64,000 nucleotides of DNA from Shimia_B sp039815465 (GCA_039815465.1 JBCBZG010000002.1:248001-312000), one strand, 5' to 3'; shown: positions 32,644-42,199, numbered from the stretch's first letter. The notes: generated by a model not told the origin, from the letters alone. Numbers and translations: made by a program.

Positions 32644-34065
32644 ATGACCCAGGCCCCGTTTCGCCCGTTTGAAAGCCATTTGGACGCAGAGCGCGCGCTG
32701 ACGCTGCTTCGCGCGGCCACCGATGGCGCCGATGACGGGGAGCTTTTCCTCGAACGGCGCCGGTCAGAGGCGCTGGCCTTTGACGATGGGCACCTGCGCA
32801 CATCAAGCTACAACGCGTCGGAGGGATTCGGTCTGCGCGCCGTGCGCGGTGAAACCGCAGGCTACGCCCATGCGTCCGAGATTTCCGAGGCCGCCATATC
32901 CCGCGCCTCCTCCACCGCGCGGCTCGCCGTCGGCGATGGCGGCGGCGTTTTGGCCGAGGCACCCCAGCACACCAACCAAAAGCTCTACGCCGACACCGAC
33001 CCCATGGGCGACGCGACTTTCGCGGCCAAGGTCGACATTCTGCGCGAAATCGACGCCTACGCCCGCGGCAGCGATGCGCGCGTGGTGCAGGTGTCGGCCT
33101 CGCTCGCGGCGTCCTTGCAGGAGGTCGAGATCATGCGCCCCGACGGCGCGCGCTACGCCGATATCCGCCCCATGGCGCGGCTGAATGTGTCGATCATCGT
33201 CGATGAAAACGGCCGCCGCGAAAGCGGGACGGCAGGCGCAGGCGGTCGGCACGGGCTGACCGGGCTCCTCGACCCCACGCATTGGAAAGGCGCCGTAGAC
33301 GAGGCACTGCGCATCGCGCTCGTGAACCTCAGCGCGGAGGCCGCCCCCGCGGGCGTCATGGACGTCGTGCTAGGCTCCGGCTGGCCGGGGATCCTGCTGC
33401 ACGAGGCCGTGGGCCATGGGCTCGAAGGGGACTTCAACCGCAAAGGCACCTCCGCCTTCGCCGGGCTCATGGGCCAGCAAGTGGCCGCCAAGGGCGTCAC
33501 CGTGCTCGATGACGGCACAATCCCCGACCGCCGCGGGTCGATCACATTCGACGACGAGGGCACGCCCAGCGCCAAGAATGTCCTAATCGAGGACGGCACG
33601 CTCGTGGGCTTTATGCAGGACCGCCAAAATGCGCGGCTCATGGGCGTGGCGCCCACCGGCAACGGGCGGCGTGAAAGCTACGCCCACATCCCCATGCCGC
33701 GCATGACCAACACTTACATGCTCGCCGGTGACGCCGACCCGGCGAGCATGGTCGCAGAGCTCAAGGATGGCATCTATGCCGTGGGTTTTGGCGGCGGACA
33801 GGTGGACATCACCAACGGCAAGTTCGTGTTCTCCTGCACAGAAGCCTACCGCGTCAAAAACGGCCAGGTCGGCGCGCCCGTCAAAGGTGCCACGCTGATC
33901 GGCGACGGGGCAACTGCGCTCAAACACATCCGCGGCATCGGCAATGACTTTGCGCTCGACCCCGGGATCGGGAATTGCGGCAAGGCGGGCCAGTGGGTGC
34001 CCGTGGGCGTGGGTCAACCGTCGCTCATGATCGGCGGGCTCACGGTGGGCGGCTCGGCCGTTTAA
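32644..34065 (+). CDS. tldD: TldD-type metallopeptidase, 473 aa
   Basis: The zinc motif HEAVGH (His253, Glu254, His258) lies in LLHEAVGHGLEGDFNRKG, and the C-terminus has SCTEAYRVKNGQ and IGNDFALDPGIGNCGKAGQ, the TldD subunit pattern. With TldE (PmbA) it degrades unfolded peptides and processes some RiPPs. No pmbA lies beside it here. GAGG is seven bases before the ATG. It is divergent from coxB. Confidence 0.95.
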   Translation: MTQAPFRPFESHLDAERALTLLRAATDGADDGELFLERRRSEALAFDDGHLRTSSYNASEGFGLRAVRGETAGYAHASEISEAAISRASSTARLAVGDGGGVLAEAPQHTNQKLYADTDPMGDATFAAKVDILREIDAYARGSDARVVQVSASLAASLQEVEIMRPDGARYADIRPMARLNVSIIVDENGRRESGTAGAGGRHGLTGLLDPTHWKGAVDEALRIALVNLSAEAAPAGVMDVVLGSGWPGILLHEAVGHGLEGDFNRKGTSAFAGLMGQQVAAKGVTVLDDGTIPDRRGSITFDDEGTPSAKNVLIEDGTLVGFMQDRQNARLMGVAPTGNGRRESYAHIPMPRMTNTYMLAGDADPASMVAELKDGIYAVGFGGGQVDITNGKFVFSCTEAYRVKNGQVGAPVKGATLIGDGATALKHIRGIGNDFALDPGIGNCGKAGQWVPVGVGQPSLMIGGLTVGGSAV

Positions 34066-34155
34066 AATGCCTTTACCGCGCATCTGGCAGGCTTTGTTCA
34101 CATCTCGTTAACCCGTTTACCGTAATTCTGATTCTGCAAGTTGGCGGAGACAGGG

Positions 34156-35289
34156 ATGGAATTTGGCGGAACCTCTTCCTCTCACCCCCCACTCCCACCC
34201 ATCTCGGAAGAAGATCTGTTTTCCTGTCTTCGCCTCTTGCGCTCTCGCAGAGTGGGACCTGCGACCTACACCCGCCTCATGGACGAACACGGCAGCGCCC
34301 AAGCCGCGCTAGAGGCTCTGCCGGGCATTGCCCGCGCCGCGGGCGAAGACAATTACCAAGTCTGCCCAGAAGGGGTCGTCGCCGCCGAACTGCGCGCAGG
34401 CCGCGCGGCCCACGCCCGGCTCGTCACCCGAAGCTGCGCGGCCTACCCACGCGCCCTCCTGGATGTTGACGATGCCCCGCCGCTGATCTGGCTGCGCGGC
34501 CCGCGGGATGTGAACGCTCAGCCCCAAATCGCGCTAGTGGGCGCGCGCAACGCGTCCTCCCTCGGCACGCGCATGGCGCGGCGCTTGGCCCGTGAACTGG
34601 GCGCAGCAGAATACGGCGTGGCCTCGGGGCTCGCCCGCGGGGTGGATACGGCCGCGCATCTGGCCGCGCTCGACACCGGGACCGTGGCCGTGATGGCCGG
34701 CGGGGTCGACGTGGCCTACCCGACCGAGAACACCAAACTGATGGACGAAATCGCCGAAAAGGGGACCGTGCTCAGCGAAATGCCCATGGGCACCAAACCC
34801 CAGGCGCGCCACTTTCCCCGGCGCAACAGGCTCATCTCCGGCATCTCGCAAGCCGTGATCGTGGTGGAGGCCGCGGCGAAGTCCGGCAGCCTGATCACCG
34901 CGCAAATCGCGCTCGACCAAGGGCGGGAGGTGCTCGCCGTGCCTGGCCACCCCTTCGACGTGCGCGCCGCGGGCTGCAACATGCTGATCCGCGACGGCGC
35001 AACGCTCGTGCGCGGCGCCTCCGACGTTGCAGAAGCCCTGGCTCTCCCTGAACGCACCGCTCCCATCCCAAAACCCACACCCGAACGCCCCCGCACCCTG
35101 CGCCAGATCGCCCAAATCCACCAAAAAATCATCGACCGCCTCGGCCCCTCCCCCATGGCCGAAGACCAGATCATCCGCGACGCAGGCGCAAGCCCCGAAC
35201 AGGTCTCCTCCGCGCTCGTGGACCTCGAACTCGACGGCCAGATCGAGCGCCAGTCTGGTGGGCTCTTGTCCCTAAAATCTCGCCGCTAA
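34156..35289 (+). CDS. dprA: DNA processing protein DprA, 377 aa
   Basis: Loads RecA on incoming single-stranded DNA. N-terminal helical (SAM-like) region, Rossmann-like domain with IALVGARNASSLGTRMARRL, SGLARGVDTAAHLAAL, GGVDVAYPTEN and RHFPRRNRLISGIS, and a winged-helix-like end (DQIIRDAGASPEQVSSALVDLELDG). ATG 34156 with GGAG upstream is preferred over a TTG at 34141. It is convergent with the 35.3-36.0 kb gene, overlapping by four bases. Confidence 0.95.
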   Translation: MEFGGTSSSHPPLPPISEEDLFSCLRLLRSRRVGPATYTRLMDEHGSAQAALEALPGIARAAGEDNYQVCPEGVVAAELRAGRAAHARLVTRSCAAYPRALLDVDDAPPLIWLRGPRDVNAQPQIALVGARNASSLGTRMARRLARELGAAEYGVASGLARGVDTAAHLAALDTGTVAVMAGGVDVAYPTENTKLMDEIAEKGTVLSEMPMGTKPQARHFPRRNRLISGISQAVIVVEAAAKSGSLITAQIALDQGREVLAVPGHPFDVRAAGCNMLIRDGATLVRGASDVAEALALPERTAPIPKPTPERPRTLRQIAQIHQKIIDRLGPSPMAEDQIIRDAGASPEQVSSALVDLELDGQIERQSGGLLSLKSRR

Positions 35290-35972
35290 AGCCACCGCAA
35301 CAGCTTGAACTTGCCCGGCAAGACCGGATTGAGGATCCCGACCCGCGCCCCCGGCCTGAGTTCCAGGTCCAGCGACGCGCCCCGCAGCGGAGCGTAGGCA
35401 TGCCCCTGCACCCAAAACGCCTTGCAGGGCGCGCCAGCGACATTCACCGAAACGACCCCGTCCGTGAAAGTGATGTCCTTGAGCCACTTGGCCCAAATCC
35501 CTGCCTGAAGCTCAAAGTCGAAATTCGCGTTTCGCCTTCTCTCGAAATCCACGACCTCAAGGCGCGCGTCCACCCAAAGGAACGTCGAAGACTCCGGCAA
35601 CACCGCCCAAAGGAACCCGTGACCCGGCGACGACCAACGGTCATACAATTCGAACACGTCCCAATGGCGCAACACCTGACCGTCGTAACGGTAACACCGC
35701 ACATACCGCCGCCGCGCCGAAAACAGCCACCGCGAATTAACGCCGATGTAAAAGTCACCCAGCCCGGGATCGTCCCCAATCGCTGCCGCCGCGAACGTCT
35801 TTGTGATAGGCACGAGCCCGTGCGTAGCCGGATCAAACTCGGTCATCTGCAGCTCCTTCGGGGCTGCGTCGACCGCCCAACCAACACCCCGGAACCACTC
35901 GGACCACCGCAACCAGGCGTAGAACGCAGTCGTCCCCAAAAGGCAGACCGCAAGAACCAAAAGCTCGACCAT
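35286..35972 (-). CDS. Membrane-anchored protein of unknown function, 228 aa
   Basis: One N-terminal helix (LLVLAVCLLGTTAFYAWL) and a beta-rich rest with many Trp/Tyr/Arg residues (YVRCYRYDGQVLRHWDVFELYDRW, shown as part of residues 85-115). Family not recognised. The ATG at 35972 is placed at the membrane segment; longer upstream frames lack features. It lies between dprA and topA, on the opposite strand to both, in a place where those two genes are often neighbours. Confidence 0.7.
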   Translation of the reverse strand: MVELLVLAVCLLGTTAFYAWLRWSEWFRGVGWAVDAAPKELQMTEFDPATHGLVPITKTFAAAAIGDDPGLGDFYIGVNSRWLFSARRRYVRCYRYDGQVLRHWDVFELYDRWSSPGHGFLWAVLPESSTFLWVDARLEVVDFERRRNANFDFELQAGIWAKWLKDITFTDGVVSVNVAGAPCKAFWVQGHAYAPLRGASLDLELRPGARVGILNPVLPGKFKLLRWL

Positions 35973-36154
35973 AGGGCGACTGTCGCACTGGAAACCCACC
36001 CTGCGAACCCGGTGCCTGGCGCGGACGCCAAATAATGTGCAATGGCCGCATTTCCCCCCGCTCAAACGCCCCGCCACAAAGCTGTTCATTGACAATCCCT
36101 GCGCCCTGACCATGTTTCGCCCACCGCTTGGGGTCAGTAGAAAGCAATCCGCAC

Positions 36155-38872
36155 ATGGCAGTCGTTGTTGTCGAATCACCGGCTAAGGCTAAGACAATTA
36201 ACAAGTATTTGGGTAAAGACTTCACGGTTCTCGCCTCCTACGGCCATGTCCGCGACCTGCCGCCAAAAGACGGCTCCGTCGACCCGGACAAAGAATTTGA
36301 GATGCTTTGGGAAATCGCCAGCGATAGCAAAAAGCACGTCAAAGCCATTGCCGACGCGCTCGCCGAAGACGGCGAACTGATCCTCGCCACCGACCCCGAC
36401 CGCGAGGGGGAGGCGATCTCTTGGCACCTCGAAGAGGCGCTCAGAAAACGCCGCGCGATCAAGAAAGACACGCCCGTCAAGCGCGTCGTCTTTAACGCCA
36501 TCACCGAACGGGCCGTGACCGAGGCGATGAAGCACCCCCGCCAGGTCGATATGGAGCTGGTGGAGGCGTATCTGGCGCGCCGCGCGCTCGACTACCTCGT
36601 GGGGTTCAAACTGTCGCCCGTGCTCTGGCGGCGTTTGCCCGGGGCGAAATCGGCAGGCCGCGTCCAGTCCGTCTCCCTGCGGATCATCGTCGAGCGGGAG
36701 ATGGAGATCGAGGCGTTTAAGCCCGTCGAATACTGGGGCGTGAAAGCGATGCTCGAGACGCCCCGCGGCCAGACCTACGAGGCGCGGCTGACGACCCTCG
36801 GTGGGAAAAAGCTCGACCGCTACGACATCCCCAACCGCACCGCCGCCGAACTGGCCGTGCAGGCCGTGACGTCGCGCGCGCTCAGCGTGACGAATGTGGA
36901 GGCGAAACCGGCCTCCCGGAACCCCGCCCCGCCCTTTATGACCTCGACCCTCCAGCAGGAGGCGTCGCGCAAATTCGGCTACGGCGCGCGACAGACCATG
37001 AACCTCGCCCAGCGCCTCTACGAGGCGGGCTACATAACATATATGCGGACCGACGGGATCGACATGGCGCCCGAGGCCGTCACCGACGCCCGCGCCACGA
37101 TCAAGGACCGCTACGGCGACGCCTACGTGCCCGCCAAACCGCGCACCTACAAAAACAAAGCCAAGAACGCGCAAGAGGCCCACGAATGCGTGCGCCCGAC
37201 CGAAATGGGCCGCGCCCCCGGCGACCTGCGCGTCACGGATGAGGATCAGCGCAAGCTCTATGACCTGATCTGGAAACGCACGCTCGCCTCCCAGATGGAA
37301 GGCGCGCGGATGGAACGGACCACCGTCACTGTGGGCTCAGCCGACGGGCAGGTGGAGCTACGCGCGACGGGCCAAGTTGTGCTCTTTGACGGGTTCCTCA
37401 AGATCTATGAAGAAGGCCGCGACGACGTCGAGGATGACGACGACAAGCGCCTGCCAAAGATCGAACAGGGCGACGCGGCCCCGCTCAAACCCTGGTACGG
37501 CGAACAATTCGCCAAAGCGGAGGCCGCTGACGACGCCGTCGTGACCGATGACGCGGGCGATATGCGCCTGGCAAAATCCGCCGTCATGTCCGCCGATCAA
37601 GGCGTGCTCGCCAACCAAAGCTTCACCCAGCCCCCGCCTCGCTACACCGAGGCCACGCTGGTCAAACGGATGGAAGAGCTCGGCATCGGGCGCCCCTCCA
37701 CCTATGCGTCCATCGTCACCACGATCCAGGACCGTGAATACGTCCGCAAGGACAAGGGGCGGCTGCATCCAGAGGATAAAGGGCGGCTCGTCACGGCTTT
37801 CCTCACCAACTTCTTCCGCAAATATGTGGGCTACGACTTCACTGCCTCGCTGGAGGAGGAGCTCGACGACGTCTCCGCAGGGTCGCGGGAATGGAAAGAC
37901 GTGCTCGACCGGTTCTGGGCCGACTTCTCCGTCGCCATTGGGGAGGCCATGGACCGCTCCATCACCGAGGTGCTGGAAAAGATCAACGAGGAGCTTGCGC
38001 CGCATATCTTCCCACCGCTCCCCGGCGGCGGTGACCCGCGGCTTTGCCCCAACTGCGGGGAGGGGCGGCTCAGCATGCGCACGGCGCGCTCGGGCGGGGC
38101 GTTCATCGGCTGCTCCAACTACCCCGAGTGCCGCTACACGCGCCCCTTCGGTCCGCCGCTGTCGGAAGAGGAAGCGAAATCCGTCATCCCGCCAGAGGGC
38201 AAGCTGCTGGGCACCGATCAGGGCGACGAGATCCGCGTCTTCAAGGGCCGCTTTGGCCCCTACGTCCAGCGCGGGCAGCAGCAGGGCGACGAAAAACCCC
38301 CGCGCCAGGGCGTCCCCAAGGGCTGGTCGCCCGAATCGTTGAGCTTGGAAGAGGCGCTGAAACTCCTCAGCCTACCGCGACTCATCGGCCCCCACCCAGA
38401 CGACGGCGTGCCGATCTGGGCCAATATCGGACGCTACGGGCCTTACCTGAAATACGCCGACACGATCTCCAACCGGGGCGGTACGAATGCCAACCTGGAA
38501 TCGATCGACGAGGTCTGGGAAATCGGCATGAACCGCGCGGTGGAAATCATCGCCTCCAAACCCAAACGCGGGCAACGCGGGCAGGCCGCAACACCCGTCC
38601 GCGAACTGGGCGAGCATCCGGAGGCCGGCGGCCCCATGAACGTGTTCAAGGGCAAATACGGCCCCTACGTGAAATGGGACAAGCTGAATGCCACTATCCC
38701 CGACACGGTGGAGGTCGACGACCTTACCGTCGCGCAGGCCGTTGACCTGATCGCAGAGGCCGCCGCGCGCAAAGGCAAAAAGGTCAAAAAGGCCCCGGCC
38801 AAGAAACCAGCGGCGAAAAAGAAACCCGCAGCGAAGAAACCCGCGGCCAAAAAGCCTGCAGCTAAAAAGTAA
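36155..38872 (+). CDS. topA: DNA topoisomerase I (type IA), 905 aa
   Basis: Relaxes negative supercoils. TOPRIM domain at the start (VVVVESPAKAKTINKYLG; DPDREGEAISWHL), active-site Tyr296 in YITYMRTDG, then a C4 zinc finger (CPNCGEGRLSMRTA...GCSNYPEC) and several TopoI C-terminal repeats (FKGRFGPYVQRG, ANIGRYGPYLKY, FKGKYGPYVKW). The tail is a Lys/Ala/Pro run made of repeated KKPAAK units. ATG 36155 begins at the TOPRIM strand; the ribosome-binding site is weak. Confidence 0.97.
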   Translation: MAVVVVESPAKAKTINKYLGKDFTVLASYGHVRDLPPKDGSVDPDKEFEMLWEIASDSKKHVKAIADALAEDGELILATDPDREGEAISWHLEEALRKRRAIKKDTPVKRVVFNAITERAVTEAMKHPRQVDMELVEAYLARRALDYLVGFKLSPVLWRRLPGAKSAGRVQSVSLRIIVEREMEIEAFKPVEYWGVKAMLETPRGQTYEARLTTLGGKKLDRYDIPNRTAAELAVQAVTSRALSVTNVEAKPASRNPAPPFMTSTLQQEASRKFGYGARQTMNLAQRLYEAGYITYMRTDGIDMAPEAVTDARATIKDRYGDAYVPAKPRTYKNKAKNAQEAHECVRPTEMGRAPGDLRVTDEDQRKLYDLIWKRTLASQMEGARMERTTVTVGSADGQVELRATGQVVLFDGFLKIYEEGRDDVEDDDDKRLPKIEQGDAAPLKPWYGEQFAKAEAADDAVVTDDAGDMRLAKSAVMSADQGVLANQSFTQPPPRYTEATLVKRMEELGIGRPSTYASIVTTIQDREYVRKDKGRLHPEDKGRLVTAFLTNFFRKYVGYDFTASLEEELDDVSAGSREWKDVLDRFWADFSVAIGEAMDRSITEVLEKINEELAPHIFPPLPGGGDPRLCPNCGEGRLSMRTARSGGAFIGCSNYPECRYTRPFGPPLSEEEAKSVIPPEGKLLGTDQGDEIRVFKGRFGPYVQRGQQQGDEKPPRQGVPKGWSPESLSLEEALKLLSLPRLIGPHPDDGVPIWANIGRYGPYLKYADTISNRGGTNANLESIDEVWEIGMNRAVEIIASKPKRGQRGQAATPVRELGEHPEAGGPMNVFKGKYGPYVKWDKLNATIPDTVEVDDLTVAQAVDLIAEAAARKGKKVKKAPAKKPAAKKKPAAKKPAAKKPAAKK

Positions 38873-38878
38873 CGCGCG

Positions 38879-38897
38879 CCGCGGGCTTGACCCGCGG
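38879..38897 (+). terminator. Hairpin after topA
   Basis: CCGCGGG and CCCGCGG (38879-38885, 38891-38897) pair around CTTGA, six bases after the topA stop. A second G/C palindrome (CCCGGG, CCCCCGGGG) follows near 38925. No T-tract, so termination strength is uncertain. Confidence 0.4.
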
Positions 38898-38950
38898 CCT
38901 CCCACCCCCGACGATGACGGCCCGGGTCACCCCCGGGGCCCCTGCGCGTC

Positions 38951-39889
38951 ATGCGCGCCCTTCACATCCTCGGGACTGTCTTTGCCATGGCCACGGGTTC
39001 ACCCCGCACCGACAATCTGCCCCTGGCCATCGGCGCGATGGTCGGGCTCACGTTCTTTCTGTCCCTGGGCGACGCGCTGATTAAAGGCGAAAGCGGCGGC
39101 GTGTCGATCTGGCAGCTCTTTGCGCTGCGCTCCGCCCTGGCGGGGCTCGCGCTTGGCGCTGCGGCCTTTGTGTTTCTCAGCCTCACCCGCCCGACCTCCC
39201 TGCGTTGGGTCGCCCTGCGCAGCGCGCTTCTGGTGGCCAACTGGGTGGCCTACTACGCCGCGCTGCCCCACCAGCCGCTCGCGCTCGCAGCGGCGAGCTA
39301 CTACACGCTACCGATCTTTATCACGCTCTTTTCCGCCCTGTTTTTGCGGGAGCGTGTGGGCCCCCTCGGCTGGCTCGCCACCGCGTTGGGCTTTGCGGGC
39401 GTGCTCTTGGTGCTGCGCCCCGGCGCCAGCGGTGTGAGCGTCGCGACCTTTCTGCCAATCCTGGCGGCGATCCTCTACGCGCTCTCGGCGATTGTGACCC
39501 GCGCTAAGTGCCGCGATGACCACCCGGTGACGCTCGCGCTCGCGCTGCACGCGGGGTTTGTGGCCGCAGGCCTGGTCGGTGCGGGTGTCCTGGCATGGCT
39601 CGCCCCCCCGGCGGCGGACGGGTTTATGAACCGCGCCTGGGTGCCGGTGGATGCGTCGCTGCTGGGCATCATGGCGGTCCTTGCGGTGATGATCCTCATT
39701 GGCTCCGTGGGTACCGCGGTGGCCTACCAGAACGCCCCCCCGTCCCGCGTGGGTCCGTTCGATTTTGCCTATGTCGGCTTCGCGGTGCTCTGGGGCTGGC
39801 TCTTTTTTGGCGCGCTGCCGGACACGCTCGCGGCCTGCGGCATTGCGCTGATCGTCTGCGGCGGGCTCCTCGCGGTCCGCGCGAACTGA
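38951..39889 (+). CDS. EamA/DMT-family permease, 312 aa
   Basis: Ten predicted helices in two EamA repeats; FALRSALAGLALGA and NWVAYYAALPHQPLALAAASYYTLPIF (quoted up to the repeat end) in the first, VAYQNAPPSRVGPFDFAYVGFAVLWG in the second. This is a general metabolite-exporter fold. The first ATG lacks a good ribosome-binding site; the ATG at 38987 is an alternative. Substrate is unknown. Confidence 0.85.
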   Translation: MRALHILGTVFAMATGSPRTDNLPLAIGAMVGLTFFLSLGDALIKGESGGVSIWQLFALRSALAGLALGAAAFVFLSLTRPTSLRWVALRSALLVANWVAYYAALPHQPLALAAASYYTLPIFITLFSALFLRERVGPLGWLATALGFAGVLLVLRPGASGVSVATFLPILAAILYALSAIVTRAKCRDDHPVTLALALHAGFVAAGLVGAGVLAWLAPPAADGFMNRAWVPVDASLLGIMAVLAVMILIGSVGTAVAYQNAPPSRVGPFDFAYVGFAVLWGWLFFGALPDTLAACGIALIVCGGLLAVRAN

Positions 39890-39944
39890 CGCGGCATCAC
39901 CGAGCGCCTATAGTTGCCCCGAATCACAAGAAGGCCGCCCCATC

Positions 39945-40259
39945 ATGTACATCGCCATGAACCGTTTCCGCGTCACCGAAGGCAATGAAGCCGAATTCGA
40001 GGCGATCTGGCTCAACCGCGAGGTCCACCTGACCAAAGAGCCCGGCTTTGTCGAATTTCACATGCTCCGCGGCCCAGCCGCCGACGGCATCACGCTCTAT
40101 GCCTCTCACACGGTCTGGGCGGATGAGGACGCATTCCTAGCCTGGACCCGCTCCCAAAGCTTCCGCGACGCCCACAAAGGCGCGGGCAGCCGCAAAGCGC
40201 TCTATGACGGACATCCAAATTTTGAGGGCTTCACGGCCATCCAGCACATCACGGCCTAG
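39945..40259 (+). CDS. ABM/IsdG-like monooxygenase-fold protein, 104 aa
   Basis: A single ferredoxin-like ABM domain: MNRFRVTEGNEAEFEAIWLNRE, PGFVEFHMLRGPA and the His-containing LYASHTVWADEDAFLAWTRSQSF. This pattern occurs in HmoA/IsdG-type heme-degrading enzymes and in quinone monooxygenases. Heme use is a guess. The stop overlaps the TetR gene's stop by four bases (convergent). Confidence 0.8.
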   Translation: MYIAMNRFRVTEGNEAEFEAIWLNREVHLTKEPGFVEFHMLRGPAADGITLYASHTVWADEDAFLAWTRSQSFRDAHKGAGSRKALYDGHPNFEGFTAIQHITA

Positions 40260-40846
40260 CGCGGCGCGCCCGCCACCACACCGTCCCAAAGCGTCCGAAA
40301 CGCGTCGATATAGGTGTCTTGCGGCGCGCCCTGGGCCACCTCCAGCGCCGCGCGCTCAAACGCCGCTGAGAGGATCAGCGCCAGTGCCTCCACCTGGGCC
40401 GCTGCCAGCCCCGGCGCGGCCTCCCGCAGACCCGCGGCGATCGAGCCACGCCCGTTGCCCGCGTCCACCGCAGCGACTTCTGCCAGCCCGAGCACCGCAG
40501 GCGCGTCGATCAGCATCAGCCGCACCCGCCCGGGCACGCGCATGGCCTCGAAATAGCCCCGCGATCCGGCAAGAAGCGGGTCCTTTTCTGTCCCAATCGC
40601 TGCCGCTTCAATCGCTTCTGTGATGGCGGCGGCTTCGGCCCAGACCACAGCGCGAAACACATCCGTTTTGTCGGCAAAGTGGTGGTAAAGCGCCCCGCGC
40701 GTCACCTCCGCGGCCTTTACGATCTCGGGCGTCGACGTCTCCGCGAACCCTTTCTCCACAAAAAGCGCCCGCGCAGCGGAAAGGAGCCGCGCGCGCATTT
40801 CCTCACTGCGGTACTTGTTCGACTTCCGCTCGGATTTCTCTTGCAT
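40256..40846 (-). CDS. TetR-family transcriptional repressor, 196 aa
   Basis: The N-terminal helix-turn-helix is typical: RARLLSAARALFVEKGFAETSTPEIVKAAEVTRGALYHHFADK (residues about 18-60; quoted by position). The rest is a ligand-binding helical domain. It starts two bases from one of two perfect 15-bp palindromes in the divergent promoter region, so self-repression and control of the VOC gene at 40917 are likely. Confidence 0.92.
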   Translation of the reverse strand: MQEKSERKSNKYRSEEMRARLLSAARALFVEKGFAETSTPEIVKAAEVTRGALYHHFADKTDVFRAVVWAEAAAITEAIEAAAIGTEKDPLLAGSRGYFEAMRVPGRVRLMLIDAPAVLGLAEVAAVDAGNGRGSIAAGLREAAPGLAAAQVEALALILSAAFERAALEVAQGAPQDTYIDAFRTLWDGVVAGAPR

Positions 40847-40847
40847 G

Positions 40848-40862
40848 CATACAGCCTGTATG
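40848..40862. promoter_or_regulatory. TetR operator, site 1
   Basis: CATACAG-C-CTGTATG is a perfect 7+1+7 palindrome directly upstream of the tetR start. It differs from site 2 only in the central base. Confidence 0.85.
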
Positions 40863-40876
40863 TTTATAAGAATTCA

Positions 40877-40891
40877 CATACAGACTGTATG
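40877..40891. promoter_or_regulatory. TetR operator, site 2
   Basis: CATACAG-A-CTGTATG, a perfect palindrome 26 bases upstream of the VOC gene start. The two centres are 29 bases apart, about three helical turns, so two dimers could bind on nearly the same face. Confidence 0.85.
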
Positions 40892-40916
40892 CATCCAACT
40901 GAAGAGGACCGCAATC

Positions 40917-41342
40917 ATGAACATCACCCAGTACTACCCCGTGCTCCAGGTCGCCGATGTGGCCGCGACGACGGCGTTCTACCGAAACCACTTCGATTTC
41001 GACCCTGCATTTGAGGCGGATTGGTACGTGCACCTGCAATCCCGCCATGACCCATCGGTGAACCTCGCAATCCTAGACGCCTGGCACGACACGATCCCAG
41101 AACCGGGGCGGGGGCTCTCAAAAGGGGTCATCCTGAACATCGAAGTGGCCGATGTTGATGCGCTCTATACCCGCGTGACACAGGCCGGGCTGCGCGTTCT
41201 CAAATCGCTCCGCGACGAACCGTTCGGCCAACGTCACTTCATCGCGTGCGACCCCAACGGCATCCTCATCGACGTCATAAAGCCCATCCCGCCAGCACAG
41301 GAGTTCCTCGCGCAGTACGCACCGGACGCGGTTCCAGCCTAG
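40917..41342 (+). CDS. VOC/glyoxalase-fold protein, 141 aa
   Basis: Two paired beta-alpha-beta-beta-beta units: YYPVLQVADVAATTAFYRNHFDF, then VILNIEVADVDALYTRVTQAGL and RHFIACDPNGILIDVIKP with the terminal Glu position replaced by Asp in the LIDV strand. Similar proteins are bleomycin-resistance-like or dioxygenase-like. GAGGA is eight bases before the ATG. It is likely controlled by the divergent TetR. Confidence 0.85.
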   Translation: MNITQYYPVLQVADVAATTAFYRNHFDFDPAFEADWYVHLQSRHDPSVNLAILDAWHDTIPEPGRGLSKGVILNIEVADVDALYTRVTQAGLRVLKSLRDEPFGQRHFIACDPNGILIDVIKPIPPAQEFLAQYAPDAVPA

Positions 41343-41346
41343 GGCG

Positions 41347-41393
41347 CCGAAATCTTTCAAAGATTTCGGACCGATTTCTTTGAAAGAAATCGG
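41347..41393. repeat. Family A palindrome pair
   Basis: 41347-41369 (11-bp arms CCGAAATCTTT, centre C) and 41371-41393 (arms CCGATTTCTTT, centre G), both perfect. The first is identical to the one at 47183-47205. It lies between the VOC gene and scoA. Confidence 0.8.
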
Positions 41394-41485
41394 TACCCCA
41401 GCCGCAGCGCAGGAAAGCCCCACAGAGAATTGACTTTGCCCCTAGGTCAGGCGCAAAAAGCGCCTGCACCTGAGAGGGGACTCCC

Positions 41486-42199
41486 ATGAAGAAAATCTAC
41501 GGTTCCGCGGCGGAGGCACTCGATGGCCTTCTCTTTGACGGGATGTTCATCGCCGCGGGCGGCTTTGGCCTGTGTGGCATTCCGGAACTGAGCCTGGAGG
41601 CGATCAAAGCAGCCGGCACAAAGGACCTGACATTCGCGTCCAACAATGCGGGCGTGGATGATTTCGGCATCGGGATCCTGCTGCAAACGCGGCAGGTCAA
41701 AAAGATGATCTCCTCCTACGTGGGCGAAAACGCTACCTTCATGGAACAGTACCTGTCGGGCGAGTTGGAGCTTGAGTTCAACCCCCAAGGCACGCTGGCA
41801 GAACGCATGCGCGCCGCGGGCTGCGGCATCCCAGGGTTTTACACCAAAACCGGCGTGGGCACCGTGATCGCCGAGGGTAAAGAACACAAAGACTTCCCCA
41901 CCCGCGACGGCGGCTCCGACACCTACATCATGGAAACCGGCCTGTTCGCGGACCTGTCCATCGTGAAAGCCTGGAAAGCGGACGAGACCGGCAACGCCAT
42001 CTTCCGCAAGACCGCGCGCAACTTTAACCCGCCCGCGGCCATGTGCGGCAAAGTCTGCGTGATGGAGGTCGAAGAGATCGTGCCCACAGGCAGCCTCGAC
42101 CCCGACCATATCCACCTGCCCGGCATCTACGTGAACCGCATCGTCCAGGGCACCCATGAGAAGCGGATCGAACAGCGCACCACGCGGCCCAAAGGCTGA
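41486..42199 (+). CDS. scoA: 3-oxoacid CoA-transferase subunit A, 237 aa
   Basis: Class I CoA-transferase alpha subunit: KIYGSAAEALDG, DGMFIAAGGFGLCGIPE (the signature), NNAGVDDFGIGILLQ and PAAMCGKVCVMEVEEIVP. Moves CoA between succinate and acetoacetate-like acids for ketone/polyhydroxybutyrate use. GAGGGGA lies upstream of the ATG. Subunit B (42.8-43.4 kb) follows, but with another gene in between, which is unusual. Confidence 0.92.
   Translation: MKKIYGSAAEALDGLLFDGMFIAAGGFGLCGIPELSLEAIKAAGTKDLTFASNNAGVDDFGIGILLQTRQVKKMISSYVGENATFMEQYLSGELELEFNPQGTLAERMRAAGCGIPGFYTKTGVGTVIAEGKEHKDFPTRDGGSDTYIMETGLFADLSIVKAWKADETGNAIFRKTARNFNPPAAMCGKVCVMEVEEIVPTGSLDPDHIHLPGIYVNRIVQGTHEKRIEQRTTRPKG

Noticed and set aside
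34108..34120. Possible CtrA box before dprA (TTAA...TTTA)
   Set aside because: Spacing and second half do not fit TTAA-N7-TTAA.
38800..38872. Lys/Ala/Pro codon repeats at the topA end as a mobile or tandem repeat element
   Set aside because: These are ordinary low-complexity tail codons common in alphaproteobacterial TopA.
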